Below are positions 1-7,509 of a DNA stretch of 12,329 bases, piece by piece. The notes under the pieces are model-generated. The model did not search any database. It had not been told where the DNA came from and saw only the letters and a program-made list of their open reading frames with translations. The number at the start of each line of letters is the position of its first letter. Position 1 is the first letter of the stretch. This DNA comes from JBKGYG01 sp046546235 (GTDB lineage Bacteria > Bacillota > Clostridia > Lachnospirales > DSM-24629). Position numbers and translations under genes: made by a program. The stretch is from positions 1 to 12,329 of the forward strand of contig JBKGYG010000053.1 of assembly GCA_046546235.1 (NCBI GenBank), in the 5' to 3' direction.

Positions 1-60
1 TACAATTGGTACATGTTCTAAGTACCAATTATTTGAAAAGTAGCACTTTGCTAATCAATT
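1..60. repeat. Diverged partial copy of the right-end 133-bp repeat
   Basis: This segment matches the second half of the 133-bp unit tandemly repeated at 12048-12329, in the same orientation, with only a handful of differences over about 55 bases. It keeps a perfect 9-bp inverted repeat, AATTGGTAC at 4-12 and GTACCAATT at 22-30, with a 9-base loop. The similarity stops where the REP-like units begin at 61, so the three-way-junction half is missing here. The left boundary lies outside the window. Its role is unknown; it looks like a member of an interspersed family in this genome. Confidence 0.8.
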
Positions 61-92
61 AAAAAAATGGGCGCATCGTGATACGCCCCTAC
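61..92 (-). terminator. Second, duplicated hairpin terminator after recQ
   Basis: This is the same hairpin and T-tract as at 124-155, repeated 63 bases further downstream on the minus strand (stem arms 88-84 and 73-69, T-tract 67-61). It would act as a back-up terminator for read-through from recQ. Its presence follows from the tandem duplication and need not reflect selection for double termination. Confidence 0.6.
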
Positions 93-123
93 AAATAATT
101 TGTGTGTTTTGATATGTTTATTC

Positions 124-155
124 AAAAAAATGGGCGCATCGTGATACGCCCCTAC
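124..155 (-). terminator. First hairpin terminator after recQ
   Basis: On the minus strand a GGGCG/CGCCC stem (151-147 with 136-132, extended by AT/TA pairs beyond a mismatch) is followed by A and then seven T (130-124). This is a hairpin plus T-tract, as in intrinsic terminators. It lies about 65 bases past the recQ stop and is the first candidate end point for the ppaC-rarA-yjbQ-recQ transcript. It coincides with the REP-like hairpin, so one element may serve both roles. Confidence 0.65.
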
Positions 156-217
156 TAATAATTTGTGTGTTTTGATATGTTTATTCAACCACAAAGGACA
201 ATAAAAATATGACTTTT

Positions 218-1999
218 TCACTGGTCTCGAATCGTCCCCTTATGTTGCTTGATATTTTCTATAAAACTAGCACCGTATTTTTCATATTTATGTATCCCTA
301 CACCTTTTATTGTTAACATATCTTGTTCTGTTATTGGTAACTTTTTTGCCATTTCTTTAAGAGTTGAATCATGAAATATTACAAAAGGTGGAACATTTTC
401 TTTTTCTGCTATTTCCTTACGTAACACCCTTAATGATTCAAATAATTCATCATCTTGTTTTTGTTGAACTTGTTTAAGAACAGGTTTTTCTACTTTAAGT
501 TTATCTTTTAACACTAAAAAAGCTTTTTCTTCTAACTTTAATACAGGATACTGATCCTCAGTAGTCCTTATATATTTTTCAGCAACTAACATATTTATTA
601 TATCTTGAATATTTTTTATAGAATATTTCCTCATAATACTATATGTAGAAAGCTTATCAAAAGCATATTTATAAACTTCTTTACTCTTTGACCCTTTCAA
701 TACTTTTGCGACTAAAGTTGTTCCAAACCGTTGCTTCATTCTATAAATACAAGAAAATATTTTTTGCGCCTCTATAGTAATATCCTCGTATTCAATATCT
801 TGATTACAATTACTACAATTACCACATTCATTAGCTATATAAACTTCACCAAAATACTCTAAAATATATTTTCTAACACAAGTAGTTATATAGCAATAGT
901 CAACCATTTTTTGTAATTGCTCGTATTTTATTTTTTTCCTCTCAGCTGTACTTTCATCTAAGTGTTCTATCATATATTTTTGAATTTGGATATCTTGAGG
1001 TTGAAAAAATAATATACATTCGCTATCTTCTCCATCTCTGCCAGCACGTCCAGCTTCTTGATAATAAGCTTCTATATTTTTGGGCATATTATAGTGAAAT
1101 ACAAAACGAATATTAGACTTATCAATACCCATCCCAAAAGCATTTGTTGCTACCATAATGGTTATCTTATCATATAAAAATGCTTCTTGATTTTTTATTC
1201 TTTGCATATCACTTAGACCTGCATGATATTTTCCTGCATTGCATTTTTTAAGCTTTAGATAATTATATACCTGTTCCACTTGTTTCCTTGTTGAACAATA
1301 TATTATCCCTGATTCATGAGGCCTTTTATTAATATAATCTAAAATATATTGTTCTCTTTTTGCACCTCTTATTACTTTAAAGTTCAGATTTTCTCTGTCA
1401 AATCCTTGGACGAATATCTTAGGTTGTTTTAAATCTAATAAGTCAATAATATCTTCTCTTACTTTAGGTGTTGCAGTGGCTGTAAATGCACTAACTACTG
1501 GTCTATTCTCTAAATTATTGATAAACTGACTTATAGTTACATAGCTTGGACGAAAATCATGTCCCCAATGAGAAACACAATGAGCTTCATCAATTGCTAT
1601 TTGACTAATATTCAAACTACAAAACCTATTAACAACTGTCTCATTTTCTAATCTTTCAGGAGCTATATATACTATTTTATACTTACCCTTTTCAAGTCCT
1701 ATCATCCTATGATTATACTCACTAATATCCAATGAACTATTGATAAAAGTTGCTGGTATCCCAATAGTTTTAAGAACATCAACTTGATCCTTCATCAAAG
1801 AAATCAATGGTGATATAACAATTGTAATACCTTCTAACATCATAGCAGAAATCTGATAACATATTGATTTTCCGCCCCCTGTAGGCATTATTACCAAAGA
1901 ATCGTTCCCTGCTATTATAGTATTAATAATATCGTCCTGCCCTTTACGAAAAGTTGAATACCCATAATACTCTTTTAATAAAACATTAATATCTTTCAC
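218..1999 (-). CDS. recQ: ATP-dependent DNA helicase RecQ
   Basis: This encodes a superfamily 2, 3'-5' DNA helicase acting in recombination and stalled-fork processing. The 593-residue protein shows the FRKGQ motif (17-21), Walker A MPTGGGKS (38-45), the DEAH box (137-140) followed by the aromatic-rich loop typical of RecQ, TATAT (173-177) and motif VI QEAGRAGRDG (314-323). The zinc-binding cysteines are C374, C392, C395 and C398. A winged-helix region follows, then an HRDC domain at about 514-583. The start is GTG, with GAGGG at 2008-2012 nine bases upstream; the N-terminus then matches the usual RecQ beginning. It is last in a four-gene operon, 23 bp after the yjbQ-like gene. The final residues, KGTIRDQ, extend past the HRDC fold and appear to be read from repeat DNA. 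Confidence 0.96.
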   Translation of the reverse strand: MKDINVLLKEYYGYSTFRKGQDDIINTIIAGNDSLVIMPTGGGKSICYQISAMMLEGITIVISPLISLMKDQVDVLKTIGIPATFINSSLDISEYNHRMIGLEKGKYKIVYIAPERLENETVVNRFCSLNISQIAIDEAHCVSHWGHDFRPSYVTISQFINNLENRPVVSAFTATATPKVREDIIDLLDLKQPKIFVQGFDRENLNFKVIRGAKREQYILDYINKRPHESGIIYCSTRKQVEQVYNYLKLKKCNAGKYHAGLSDMQRIKNQEAFLYDKITIMVATNAFGMGIDKSNIRFVFHYNMPKNIEAYYQEAGRAGRDGEDSECILFFQPQDIQIQKYMIEHLDESTAERKKIKYEQLQKMVDYCYITTCVRKYILEYFGEVYIANECGNCSNCNQDIEYEDITIEAQKIFSCIYRMKQRFGTTLVAKVLKGSKSKEVYKYAFDKLSTYSIMRKYSIKNIQDIINMLVAEKYIRTTEDQYPVLKLEEKAFLVLKDKLKVEKPVLKQVQQKQDDELFESLRVLRKEIAEKENVPPFVIFHDSTLKEMAKKLPITEQDMLTIKGVGIHKYEKYGASFIENIKQHKGTIRDQ

Positions 2000-2022
2000 T
2001 TAACCCACCCTCTGTTAGAACA

Positions 2023-2418
2023 TTAATTAACACTTATTATAAATTTACGATTACGACTACCATCAAACTCGCAAAAATATATTCCTTGCCAAGTTCCAAG
2101 TAATAATTCCCCTTTTTCAACAATTACAGTTACACTACTTCCCATTAAACTTGCTTTTATATGAGCTGCTGAATTACCTTCCATATGTGCATAACTATTG
2201 TCAAATGGTATAACTTCATTTAAAGTTTTTGTCATATCTTTAACCACATCTGGGTCTGCATTTTCATTTATTGTAACACCTGCTGTTGTGTGAGGAATAT
2301 ACACAACACATAATCCATTTTCAACTCCACTATCCCTCACAGTTTGTCGTACAGAAGAGGTAATATCTTTAAATTCAACTTTTTGTATGGTGTTAATATT
2401 AACTTTCTTAATAAACAT
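2023..2418 (-). CDS. yjbQ: YjbQ/UPF0047 family protein
   Basis: This is a 131-residue protein of the YjbQ (UPF0047) family, small single-domain proteins forming a compact beta fold. E. coli YjbQ has weak thiamine-phosphate synthase activity, so databases use the name secondary thiamine-phosphate synthase; the physiological role is unsettled. Family signatures are PHTTAGVTINE (42-52, with H43), AHMEGNSAAHIKAS (77-90, with H78 and H86) and LLLGTWQGIYFCEFDG (105-120). The conserved histidines form the likely metal or active site. Length is normal and there is no signal peptide. ATG at 2418 is preceded by GGGAGGAAGG. The gene starts 3 bp after the rarA stop, which suggests translational coupling. 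No other thiamine gene is nearby, so context does not support a thiamine pathway role. Confidence 0.9.
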   Translation of the reverse strand: MFIKKVNINTIQKVEFKDITSSVRQTVRDSGVENGLCVVYIPHTTAGVTINENADPDVVKDMTKTLNEVIPFDNSYAHMEGNSAAHIKASLMGSSVTVIVEKGELLLGTWQGIYFCEFDGSRNRKFIISVN

Positions 2419-2421
2419 CTT

Positions 2422-3750
2422 TTAACCTTCCTCCCTTTTCTTTAATAATGCTAAATGCTCTTTTAACTTTTTTTCATAACCTTGATCTGTAAATTTATAA
2501 TACATATTCCCTGCTAATTCATCAGGCAAATATTGCTGTTTAACATAATGATTAGGATAATCATGTGCATAAAGATAATTTACACCATGACCTAAATCCT
2601 TAGCCCCTTTATAATGAGCGTCTCTTAAATGTGTCGGTATAGAATCAATCTTAATGTTTTTTACATCCTGATATGCTTTATCAATAGCAATAATAGCTGC
2701 ATTACTTTTTGGAGCACTTGCTACATAGGCAACTGCTTGAGCCAATATAATTCTCCCTTCTGGCATACCTATAAAATCAATTGCCCAAGCTGCAGATACT
2801 GCTATTTGTAGCGCCCTAGGATCTGCATTCCCTACATCTTCTGACGCACATATAACTATTCTCCTTGCAATAAACTTTGGATCTTCCCCCGCATATAACA
2901 TCCTCGCCAAATAGTAAATTGCAGCATCAGGGTCAGAACCTCTCATGCTCTTTATAAATGCAGAAATAGTATCATAATGATTATCGCCACCCTTATCATA
3001 TTGTATGGCTCTTCTTTGAATACATTCTTCTGCTACATCCAATGCGATATGTATTTGTCCATTTTCATTAGGCTGTGTTGTTAAAACTCCTAATTCTATA
3101 GCATTAAGAGCAGCTCTAGCATCTCCATTAGCCACATCCGCTAAAAAATCTACTGCTTCATCATCTACTATTGCATTATATATTCCTAACCCATTTTCTT
3201 TATCTACCAATGATCTGTTAATAACTTTTTTAATATCTTCCTTTGTTAATAATTTTAATTGAAAAATTCTAGATCGAGACACCAAAGCATTATTAACTTC
3301 AAAATAAGGATTTTCAGTAGTTGCACCAATTAAAATAATCGTGCCATCTTCTACATACGGTAATAATGCATCTTGTTGAGCCTTATTAAACCTGTGAATC
3401 TCATCAATAAATAGTATTGTTTTTTTGCTATACATTCCTAGATAATTTTTAGCCTCTTCAATTACATTTTGTATATCTTTTTTGCCTGCTATGGTAGCAT
3501 TAAGCTGTGTAAATTGGGATTCTGTTGTATTAGCTATAACTTTTGCTAAAGTTGTCTTTCCCGTCCCTGGTGGTCCATAAAATATTATTGAACCTAATTT
3601 ATCTGCTTTTATAGCTCTGTATAATAACTTGCCTTTACCTATTATATGCTCTTGTCCAACTACTTCATCAAGAGTCTTTGGACGCATTCTTGCAGCCAAA
3701 GGCGCTTCTGTTTCTAAAGTTTTTTCTCTCATCATATCAAACATATCCAT
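2422..3750 (-). CDS. rarA: Replication-associated recombination protein A (RarA/MgsA)
   Basis: This is a AAA+ ATPase of the RarA/MgsA/Mgs1/WRNIP1 family, related to clamp-loader subunits and acting at stalled replication forks. The 442-residue length is normal. Visible motifs are Walker A GPPGTGKT (59-66), Walker B ILFIDEIHR (112-120), sensor 1 GATTENP (142-148) and the arginine-finger stretch SRSRIF (158-163). The C-terminal half has the family's tetramerisation region, including RGSDPDAAIYYLARML and the end-proximal YKGAKDLGHG...Y.YPH-type segment. ATG at 3750 has GGGAG upstream. The gene follows ppaC by 15 bp and precedes the yjbQ-like gene by 3 bp. Its eukaryotic homologue WRNIP1 binds the RecQ helicase WRN, which makes the operon with recQ meaningful. 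Confidence 0.96.
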   Translation of the reverse strand: MDMFDMMREKTLETEAPLAARMRPKTLDEVVGQEHIIGKGKLLYRAIKADKLGSIIFYGPPGTGKTTLAKVIANTTESQFTQLNATIAGKKDIQNVIEEAKNYLGMYSKKTILFIDEIHRFNKAQQDALLPYVEDGTIILIGATTENPYFEVNNALVSRSRIFQLKLLTKEDIKKVINRSLVDKENGLGIYNAIVDDEAVDFLADVANGDARAALNAIELGVLTTQPNENGQIHIALDVAEECIQRRAIQYDKGGDNHYDTISAFIKSMRGSDPDAAIYYLARMLYAGEDPKFIARRIVICASEDVGNADPRALQIAVSAAWAIDFIGMPEGRIILAQAVAYVASAPKSNAAIIAIDKAYQDVKNIKIDSIPTHLRDAHYKGAKDLGHGVNYLYAHDYPNHYVKQQYLPDELAGNMYYKFTDQGYEKKLKEHLALLKKREEG

Positions 3751-3765
3751 TGTATCTTCTCCCTT

Positions 3766-5391
3766 CTATAGTTGTGCCGCATTCATTAACGCAGGTACTA
3801 TTTGTTTTTTTCTAGAGAATACCCCAGATAGATAAATACTATTTTCTTTTGCTCTAATTTTAAACGCATTCCTAGCTATCCACTTTTCTTTTCCATATAT
3901 AATTATTTCTGAACCACCGATTATTATATTTGTTACCATAAGAACAACCAAATCAATTTCTTCTTCTTTACAAATCTCTTCAACTTTTTCCCTAAGAGTA
4001 GGAAGCAAATTACTTATGCCTCTAAAATCCCCTGTATTTATTTGAGATATCATTACTCGGTATTTCCCCATAATAAAATGTTTCATATCTTTTGTAATAA
4101 TATCTTCTGCTGTTTCATTTCCAATTGCAGTACCAGCAATAATCATATCCATACCATATTTTTCAATATTAACCTCTGCAATTTCACCTAATTTTTCAGC
4201 TGCCTTTTTATCCTGTTCTGTACAAGTAGGGGAGTTAAATAACAATGTATCAGAAAGAATAGAACTTAACATTATCCCTGCAATATGTTTTGGTATTTCT
4301 ATTTTATGTTCCTCATATAACGACAGAATAATTGTAGCTGTACAACCTACAGGCTCTGCTCTAAAATACAAAGGTGCCATTGTTTGAATATTAGCTATAC
4401 GATGATGATCTATGACTTCTATTATATCTGTTTCCTCTATACCTTTTATAGATTGTCCATATTCATTATGGTCTACAAGAATAACTTTCTTACGATTTAC
4501 TTTTAGCAAATCACTTCTTGATAATAAACCTTTAATTCTCCCTCGTTCATCTACAACAGGAAAACTCCGATGATTAGAAGCAATTATCTGTTCTTTTACT
4601 TCCTCAATCGAATCATTTAGGTCGAAATATTCAAGCATCTTTTTATTGACCATGCTTTCAATTGGGACTGTTTTTGATATTAATTTTACTATATTAAAGA
4701 TTGATGACTCAACTAATAAAACAACTCCATTATATTCATTTGGTATATCAATCTCACAATTTGCTTTATCTTTTGTAGATACAATAACACATGATGCACC
4801 ACTTTTAAAAGCTCTTTGAATATAATTATTATTTTCTCCTACAATAATGATATCACCATTATTCAAGTGATTCTCTGTAGTTGTTTCTGACAATGTATAA
4901 ACTTCTCCTTTTATATATTCATTAGAATATTCTCCGTATAATTTGTCTGCTTCTAAAACATCAACTATATTATTAAAAGGAGTCTTAGTTTCTTTTAAGC
5001 TATCTTTACAAACTGTTCCAATTAGATTTGGATAAAGGTCAGGTAATGTAATTACACCAATTAATCTTCCTACACTATCAACTACAGGAGTTAAATGTTT
5101 GTTTTTATTTACTGTTATATCAGCTACTTTCATTATTGATGCATCTTTTTTAACAGCCTCAATAGGTCTAAGAAACAAATCTTTAACTTGCATTTTTATT
5201 TCTTCTATAAGAATAGGTAACTCAACATCAAAATAATTTAGTACATATAGAGTTTCTTTATTGGGAGCCCCTAACCTAGCAGGAATTATATTATCATGCC
5301 CTAATTGTTTTTTTAGATATGAATATGCAATTGCTGAGCAAATTGAATCTGTATCCGGATTACGATGACCAAAAACATAAATATTATCCAT
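3766..5391 (-). CDS. ppaC: Family II inorganic pyrophosphatase with CBS-DRTGG-CBS insert
   Basis: This cytosolic Mn/Co-dependent enzyme hydrolyses pyrophosphate to phosphate. The DHH core begins with GHRNPDTDS (8-16; H9, D13 and D15 are metal ligands), continues at VDHNE (306-310) and has the DHH triad at 328-330. The DHHA2 domain ends with SRKKQIVP (526-533), whose basic residues bind substrate. Between the first and second parts of the DHH domain lie CBS1 (about 68-125), a DRTGG domain (about 130-245) and CBS2 (about 248-300). That insert explains 541 residues instead of about 310. In characterised clostridial CBS-PPases AMP/ADP inhibit and diadenosine polyphosphates activate; regulation here is inferred. 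The ATG has AAGGAG close upstream. It is first in the operon and driven by the extended -10 promoter at 5426-5434. Confidence 0.94.
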   Translation of the reverse strand: MDNIYVFGHRNPDTDSICSAIAYSYLKKQLGHDNIIPARLGAPNKETLYVLNYFDVELPILIEEIKMQVKDLFLRPIEAVKKDASIMKVADITVNKNKHLTPVVDSVGRLIGVITLPDLYPNLIGTVCKDSLKETKTPFNNIVDVLEADKLYGEYSNEYIKGEVYTLSETTTENHLNNGDIIIVGENNNYIQRAFKSGASCVIVSTKDKANCEIDIPNEYNGVVLLVESSIFNIVKLISKTVPIESMVNKKMLEYFDLNDSIEEVKEQIIASNHRSFPVVDERGRIKGLLSRSDLLKVNRKKVILVDHNEYGQSIKGIEETDIIEVIDHHRIANIQTMAPLYFRAEPVGCTATIILSLYEEHKIEIPKHIAGIMLSSILSDTLLFNSPTCTEQDKKAAEKLGEIAEVNIEKYGMDMIIAGTAIGNETAEDIITKDMKHFIMGKYRVMISQINTGDFRGISNLLPTLREKVEEICKEEEIDLVVLMVTNIIIGGSEIIIYGKEKWIARNAFKIRAKENSIYLSGVFSRKKQIVPALMNAAQL

Positions 5392-5425
5392 ATTATCTCC
5401 TTAATCTTTCTATTATTTGTGATTA

Positions 5426-5434
5426 ATTATAGCA
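5426..5434 (-). promoter_or_regulatory. Extended -10 promoter for the ppaC operon
   Basis: Read on the minus strand this is TGC-TATAAT, a perfect extended -10 (TGn immediately before TATAAT at 5431-5426). No good -35 hexamer lies at the right distance; the best is TTAGTA-like with an 18-base spacer. Transcription would start about 25-30 bases before the ppaC ATG, giving a short leader with no riboswitch. It is the only clear promoter for the four minus-strand genes. Confidence 0.65.
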
Positions 5435-5461
5435 TATTTCTATTGTTTCTACTAAAAAGTA

Positions 5462-5490
5462 TTGACAAATATCTTATTAAATAATATAGT
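5462..5490 (+). promoter_or_regulatory. SigA-type promoter for the regulator-lysA operon
   Basis: There is a consensus -35 TTGACA at 5462-5467, a 17-base spacer and TATAGT at 5485-5490. This is a near-ideal vegetative promoter, about 38 bases before the regulator's ATG, with the predicted start near 5497. It lies back-to-back with the ppaC promoter, the two -10 elements being about 55 bases apart. The leader is too short for a lysine riboswitch. Confidence 0.8.
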
Positions 5491-5510
5491 AGTTCTATAT
5501 AGTACCACTA
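5487..5510. promoter_or_regulatory. Candidate operator: 24-bp imperfect palindrome
   Basis: The sequence is symmetric at 20 of 24 positions: outer TAGT/ACTA, then GT/AC, around a perfect CTATATAG core. It overlaps the last four bases of the -10 and covers the predicted transcription start of the regulator-lysA promoter. A dimeric winged-helix repressor bound here would block initiation. Autoregulation by the downstream TrmB-type protein is the simplest inference. Random AT-rich symmetry is possible but unlikely at this length. Confidence 0.5.
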
Positions 5511-5527
5511 ATAGATGAGGTGAAAAG

Positions 5528-6196
5528 ATGGATTTAATCGAAGCTTTTAAAACAGTTGGTTTCACAAAGCAAGAGACAGAAATCTATCTAACACTAAGTG
5601 AACATGGTGAATTATCTGGTTATGAAGCAGCTAAATTATCAGGCATATCAAGATCTAACGCTTATGCCACTTTATCTAGTCTTGTAGATAAAGGAGGAGC
5701 ATTTACTGTAGAAGGGCAACCAAAAAAGTATGTGGCAACTCCAAAAGAAGAATTGCTTTTAAATGCAAAACGATGGTTTAATAAAGTTATTAATTTTATT
5801 GACAAAAAAGTTGTATATAGTCCACAGAAAAATGAGCCTTATGTTACTATAACTAGGCAAGAACATATTATTAATAAAATCCAAAATATGTTATTATTAA
5901 CAACACAACATCTTTATTTTTCTGCTGACATTAGTATAATAAATCTTTTTCTAGATACTTTAAAAGAAATTGCTAATCATAAAAAGGTTGTCATTTTATG
6001 TGACGAAAAAATAACTATTCCAAATATAATTAGCTATAAAACAAAAACCATAAGTTCACTAAAGCTTATTGTAGATACAAATGCTGTCATAACAGGTACT
6101 CTAGAACAATGTTTATATTCAAAAAGCTTAACATTAGTTCAATTAATTCGAGAAGCTTTGATGAACGAAATCAAATTAATACAATATGAAAGATAA
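5528..6196 (+). CDS. TrmB-family transcriptional regulator
   Basis: This is a 222-residue cytosolic DNA-binding protein. Residues 1-76 form a TrmB-type winged helix, with the recognition helix around SRSNAYATLSSLVDKG (41-56) and the wing reading QPKKYVATP (64-72), a pattern typical of PF01978. A helical linker (about 74-96) leads to a C-terminal domain (about 105-222) resembling the phospholipase-D-like effector domain of bacterial TrmB proteins; it lacks the catalytic HxK motif. GAGGTGA at 5517-5523 precedes the ATG. The stop lies 16 bp before the proposed lysA start, so the two genes are co-transcribed. Archaeal TrmB proteins sense sugars, but pairing with lysA suggests control of lysine or diaminopimelate metabolism. 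The ligand cannot be read from sequence. Confidence 0.88.
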   Translation: MDLIEAFKTVGFTKQETEIYLTLSEHGELSGYEAAKLSGISRSNAYATLSSLVDKGGAFTVEGQPKKYVATPKEELLLNAKRWFNKVINFIDKKVVYSPQKNEPYVTITRQEHIINKIQNMLLLTTQHLYFSADISIINLFLDTLKEIANHKKVVILCDEKITIPNIISYKTKTISSLKLIVDTNAVITGTLEQCLYSKSLTLVQLIREALMNEIKLIQYER

Positions 6197-6212
6197 GGAA
6201 GGAGAATTACAA

Positions 6213-7469
6213 ATGTTAAATGAGCATAATCATGTAACAAAGAAATTAAACTTTTATGGAAATACTAACCCAGTAGATTTAATCAAAACATATGGAAGTG
6301 CATTATACGTATATAATGAAAATATTTTTAGAGAACGATGTCGCGAACTTAAAAACTTGGTAACTTATCCTAACTTTACTGTAAACTATTCAGTTAAAGC
6401 TAATAGTAATTTGTCATTACTAAAAATAGCTTGTGAGGAAGGTCTAAACGTTGATGCAATGAGCCCTGGTGAGATTTTTGTGAATCTTGAAGCTGGTTTT
6501 GCGCCTGAACAGATTCTTTATATAAGTAATAATGTTTCAAAAGAAGAAATGCAATATGCTATTGATAAAGGCGTATTAACAAGTGTTGATTCCGTTTCTC
6601 AATTAAGACAATATGGTGAATTAAACCCTAGTGGAAATATCTGTATCCGTTTTAACCCTGGTGTTGGTGCAGGCCATCATGAAAAAGTTGTAACAGGTGG
6701 TAAAAAGACTAAATTTGGTGTTGATCCAAACTTCATTCCAGAAGTTAAAGAAATTCTTCAAAAATACAACTTAAAATTAGTTGGAATTAATCAACATATT
6801 GGATCATTATTTATGGAAGGCACAAAATACGTAGAAGGGGTTCAATCTATTCTATCAATCGCTGAACAATTTGATGACCTTGAATTTGTTGACCTTGGTG
6901 GAGGCTTTGGTATTCCTTATCACAAGCAAACTAATGAACCAAGATTGGATTTAAAATCATTAGGAAAACAATTAGATGAAGTACTTAAAAATTGGGTTGA
7001 TAAATATGGCAAAAAAATCACTTTCAAAATAGAACCTGGCCGTTATATTGCAGGAGAATCAGGTGTGATTCTAGGTACGGTCCATACAACCAAATTTAAC
7101 TATGATAACAAATATATTGGTACTGATATCGGCTTCAATATATTAAAACGTCCAGTAATGTATGATTCACATCACGATATTGAAGTTTACCGTGACAATA
7201 ATAATAAATCAACTAAATATGAATTTGTTACTATCGTAGGTAACATCTGTGAAAGTGGAGATATTCTAGCAAAAGACAGAGAATTACCTGAAATATTTGA
7301 AGGAGATGTAATAGGAGTTCTTGACTCAGGCGCTTACGGATATTGTATGGCATCCAACTATAATAATCGTTTAAGACCAGCCGAAGTTCTTATTCAAGAA
7401 AACGGAACACCAAAATTAATACGTCGTAGAGATACTTTAGAAGATTTAATGAGAAATTTTGATTGTTAG
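6213..7469 (+). CDS. lysA: Diaminopimelate decarboxylase
   Basis: This PLP-dependent enzyme converts meso-diaminopimelate to L-lysine, the last step of lysine biosynthesis. The 418-residue protein is of normal length. The PLP lysine is K62 in VNYSVKANSN. HIGS (195-198), GGGFGIPY (229-236) and EPGRY (274-278) bind cofactor and phosphate; CESGD (346-350) supplies the active-site cysteine across the dimer, and AYGYCMASNYN (374-384) closes the site. The CESGD motif and HIGS favour this over carboxynorspermidine decarboxylase. An upstream in-frame ATG at 6186 would overlap the regulator gene. ATG at 6213 is chosen because AAGGAG at 6199-6204 lies eight bases before it. There is no lysine riboswitch; control probably comes from the TrmB-type regulator and its operator. 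Confidence 0.96.
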   Translation: MLNEHNHVTKKLNFYGNTNPVDLIKTYGSALYVYNENIFRERCRELKNLVTYPNFTVNYSVKANSNLSLLKIACEEGLNVDAMSPGEIFVNLEAGFAPEQILYISNNVSKEEMQYAIDKGVLTSVDSVSQLRQYGELNPSGNICIRFNPGVGAGHHEKVVTGGKKTKFGVDPNFIPEVKEILQKYNLKLVGINQHIGSLFMEGTKYVEGVQSILSIAEQFDDLEFVDLGGGFGIPYHKQTNEPRLDLKSLGKQLDEVLKNWVDKYGKKITFKIEPGRYIAGESGVILGTVHTTKFNYDNKYIGTDIGFNILKRPVMYDSHHDIEVYRDNNNKSTKYEFVTIVGNICESGDILAKDRELPEIFEGDVIGVLDSGAYGYCMASNYNNRLRPAEVLIQENGTPKLIRRRDTLEDLMRNFDC

Positions 7470-7479
7470 TCTACAAACT

Positions 7480-7509
7480 AAGGCGCATATAAAATGCGCC
7501 TTTATTAAA
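7480..7509. terminator. Intrinsic terminator between lysA and the ABC exporter gene
   Basis: A perfect 9-bp stem, AAGGCGCAT (7480-7488) with ATGCGCCTT (7494-7502), encloses a 5-base loop and runs into TTTATT on the plus strand. It starts 11 bases past the lysA stop. On the minus strand it follows the exporter stop at once and is followed by a weaker T-rich run (TTAGTTTGT), so it may also serve that convergent gene. Confidence 0.85.

Larger units (their letters stand above)
61..186. repeat. Two tandem 63-bp units, each with a REP-like hairpin
   Basis: Units 61-123 and 124-186 are identical except at one position (A at 93, T at 156), so the duplication is recent. Each begins with seven A, then a GGGCG...CGCCC hairpin (69-88 and 132-151) with an internal C/A mismatch, then an AT-rich tail. 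Read on the minus strand, each hairpin is directly preceded by GTAG (92-89 and 155-152). A GTAG tetranucleotide next to an imperfect palindrome is the established hallmark of REP sequences mobilised by RAYT (Y1-type TnpA) proteins. No RAYT gene is present here, so family membership is inferred from form only. Confidence 0.8.

Noticed and set aside
5491..5527. Lysine (L-box) riboswitch before the regulator-lysA operon
   Set aside because: The predicted leader is only about 30 bases, far too short.
6186..6212. Upstream ATG of lysA
   Set aside because: It overlaps the regulator gene and has no good ribosome binding site, whereas ATG at 6213 has AAGGAG at the right distance.
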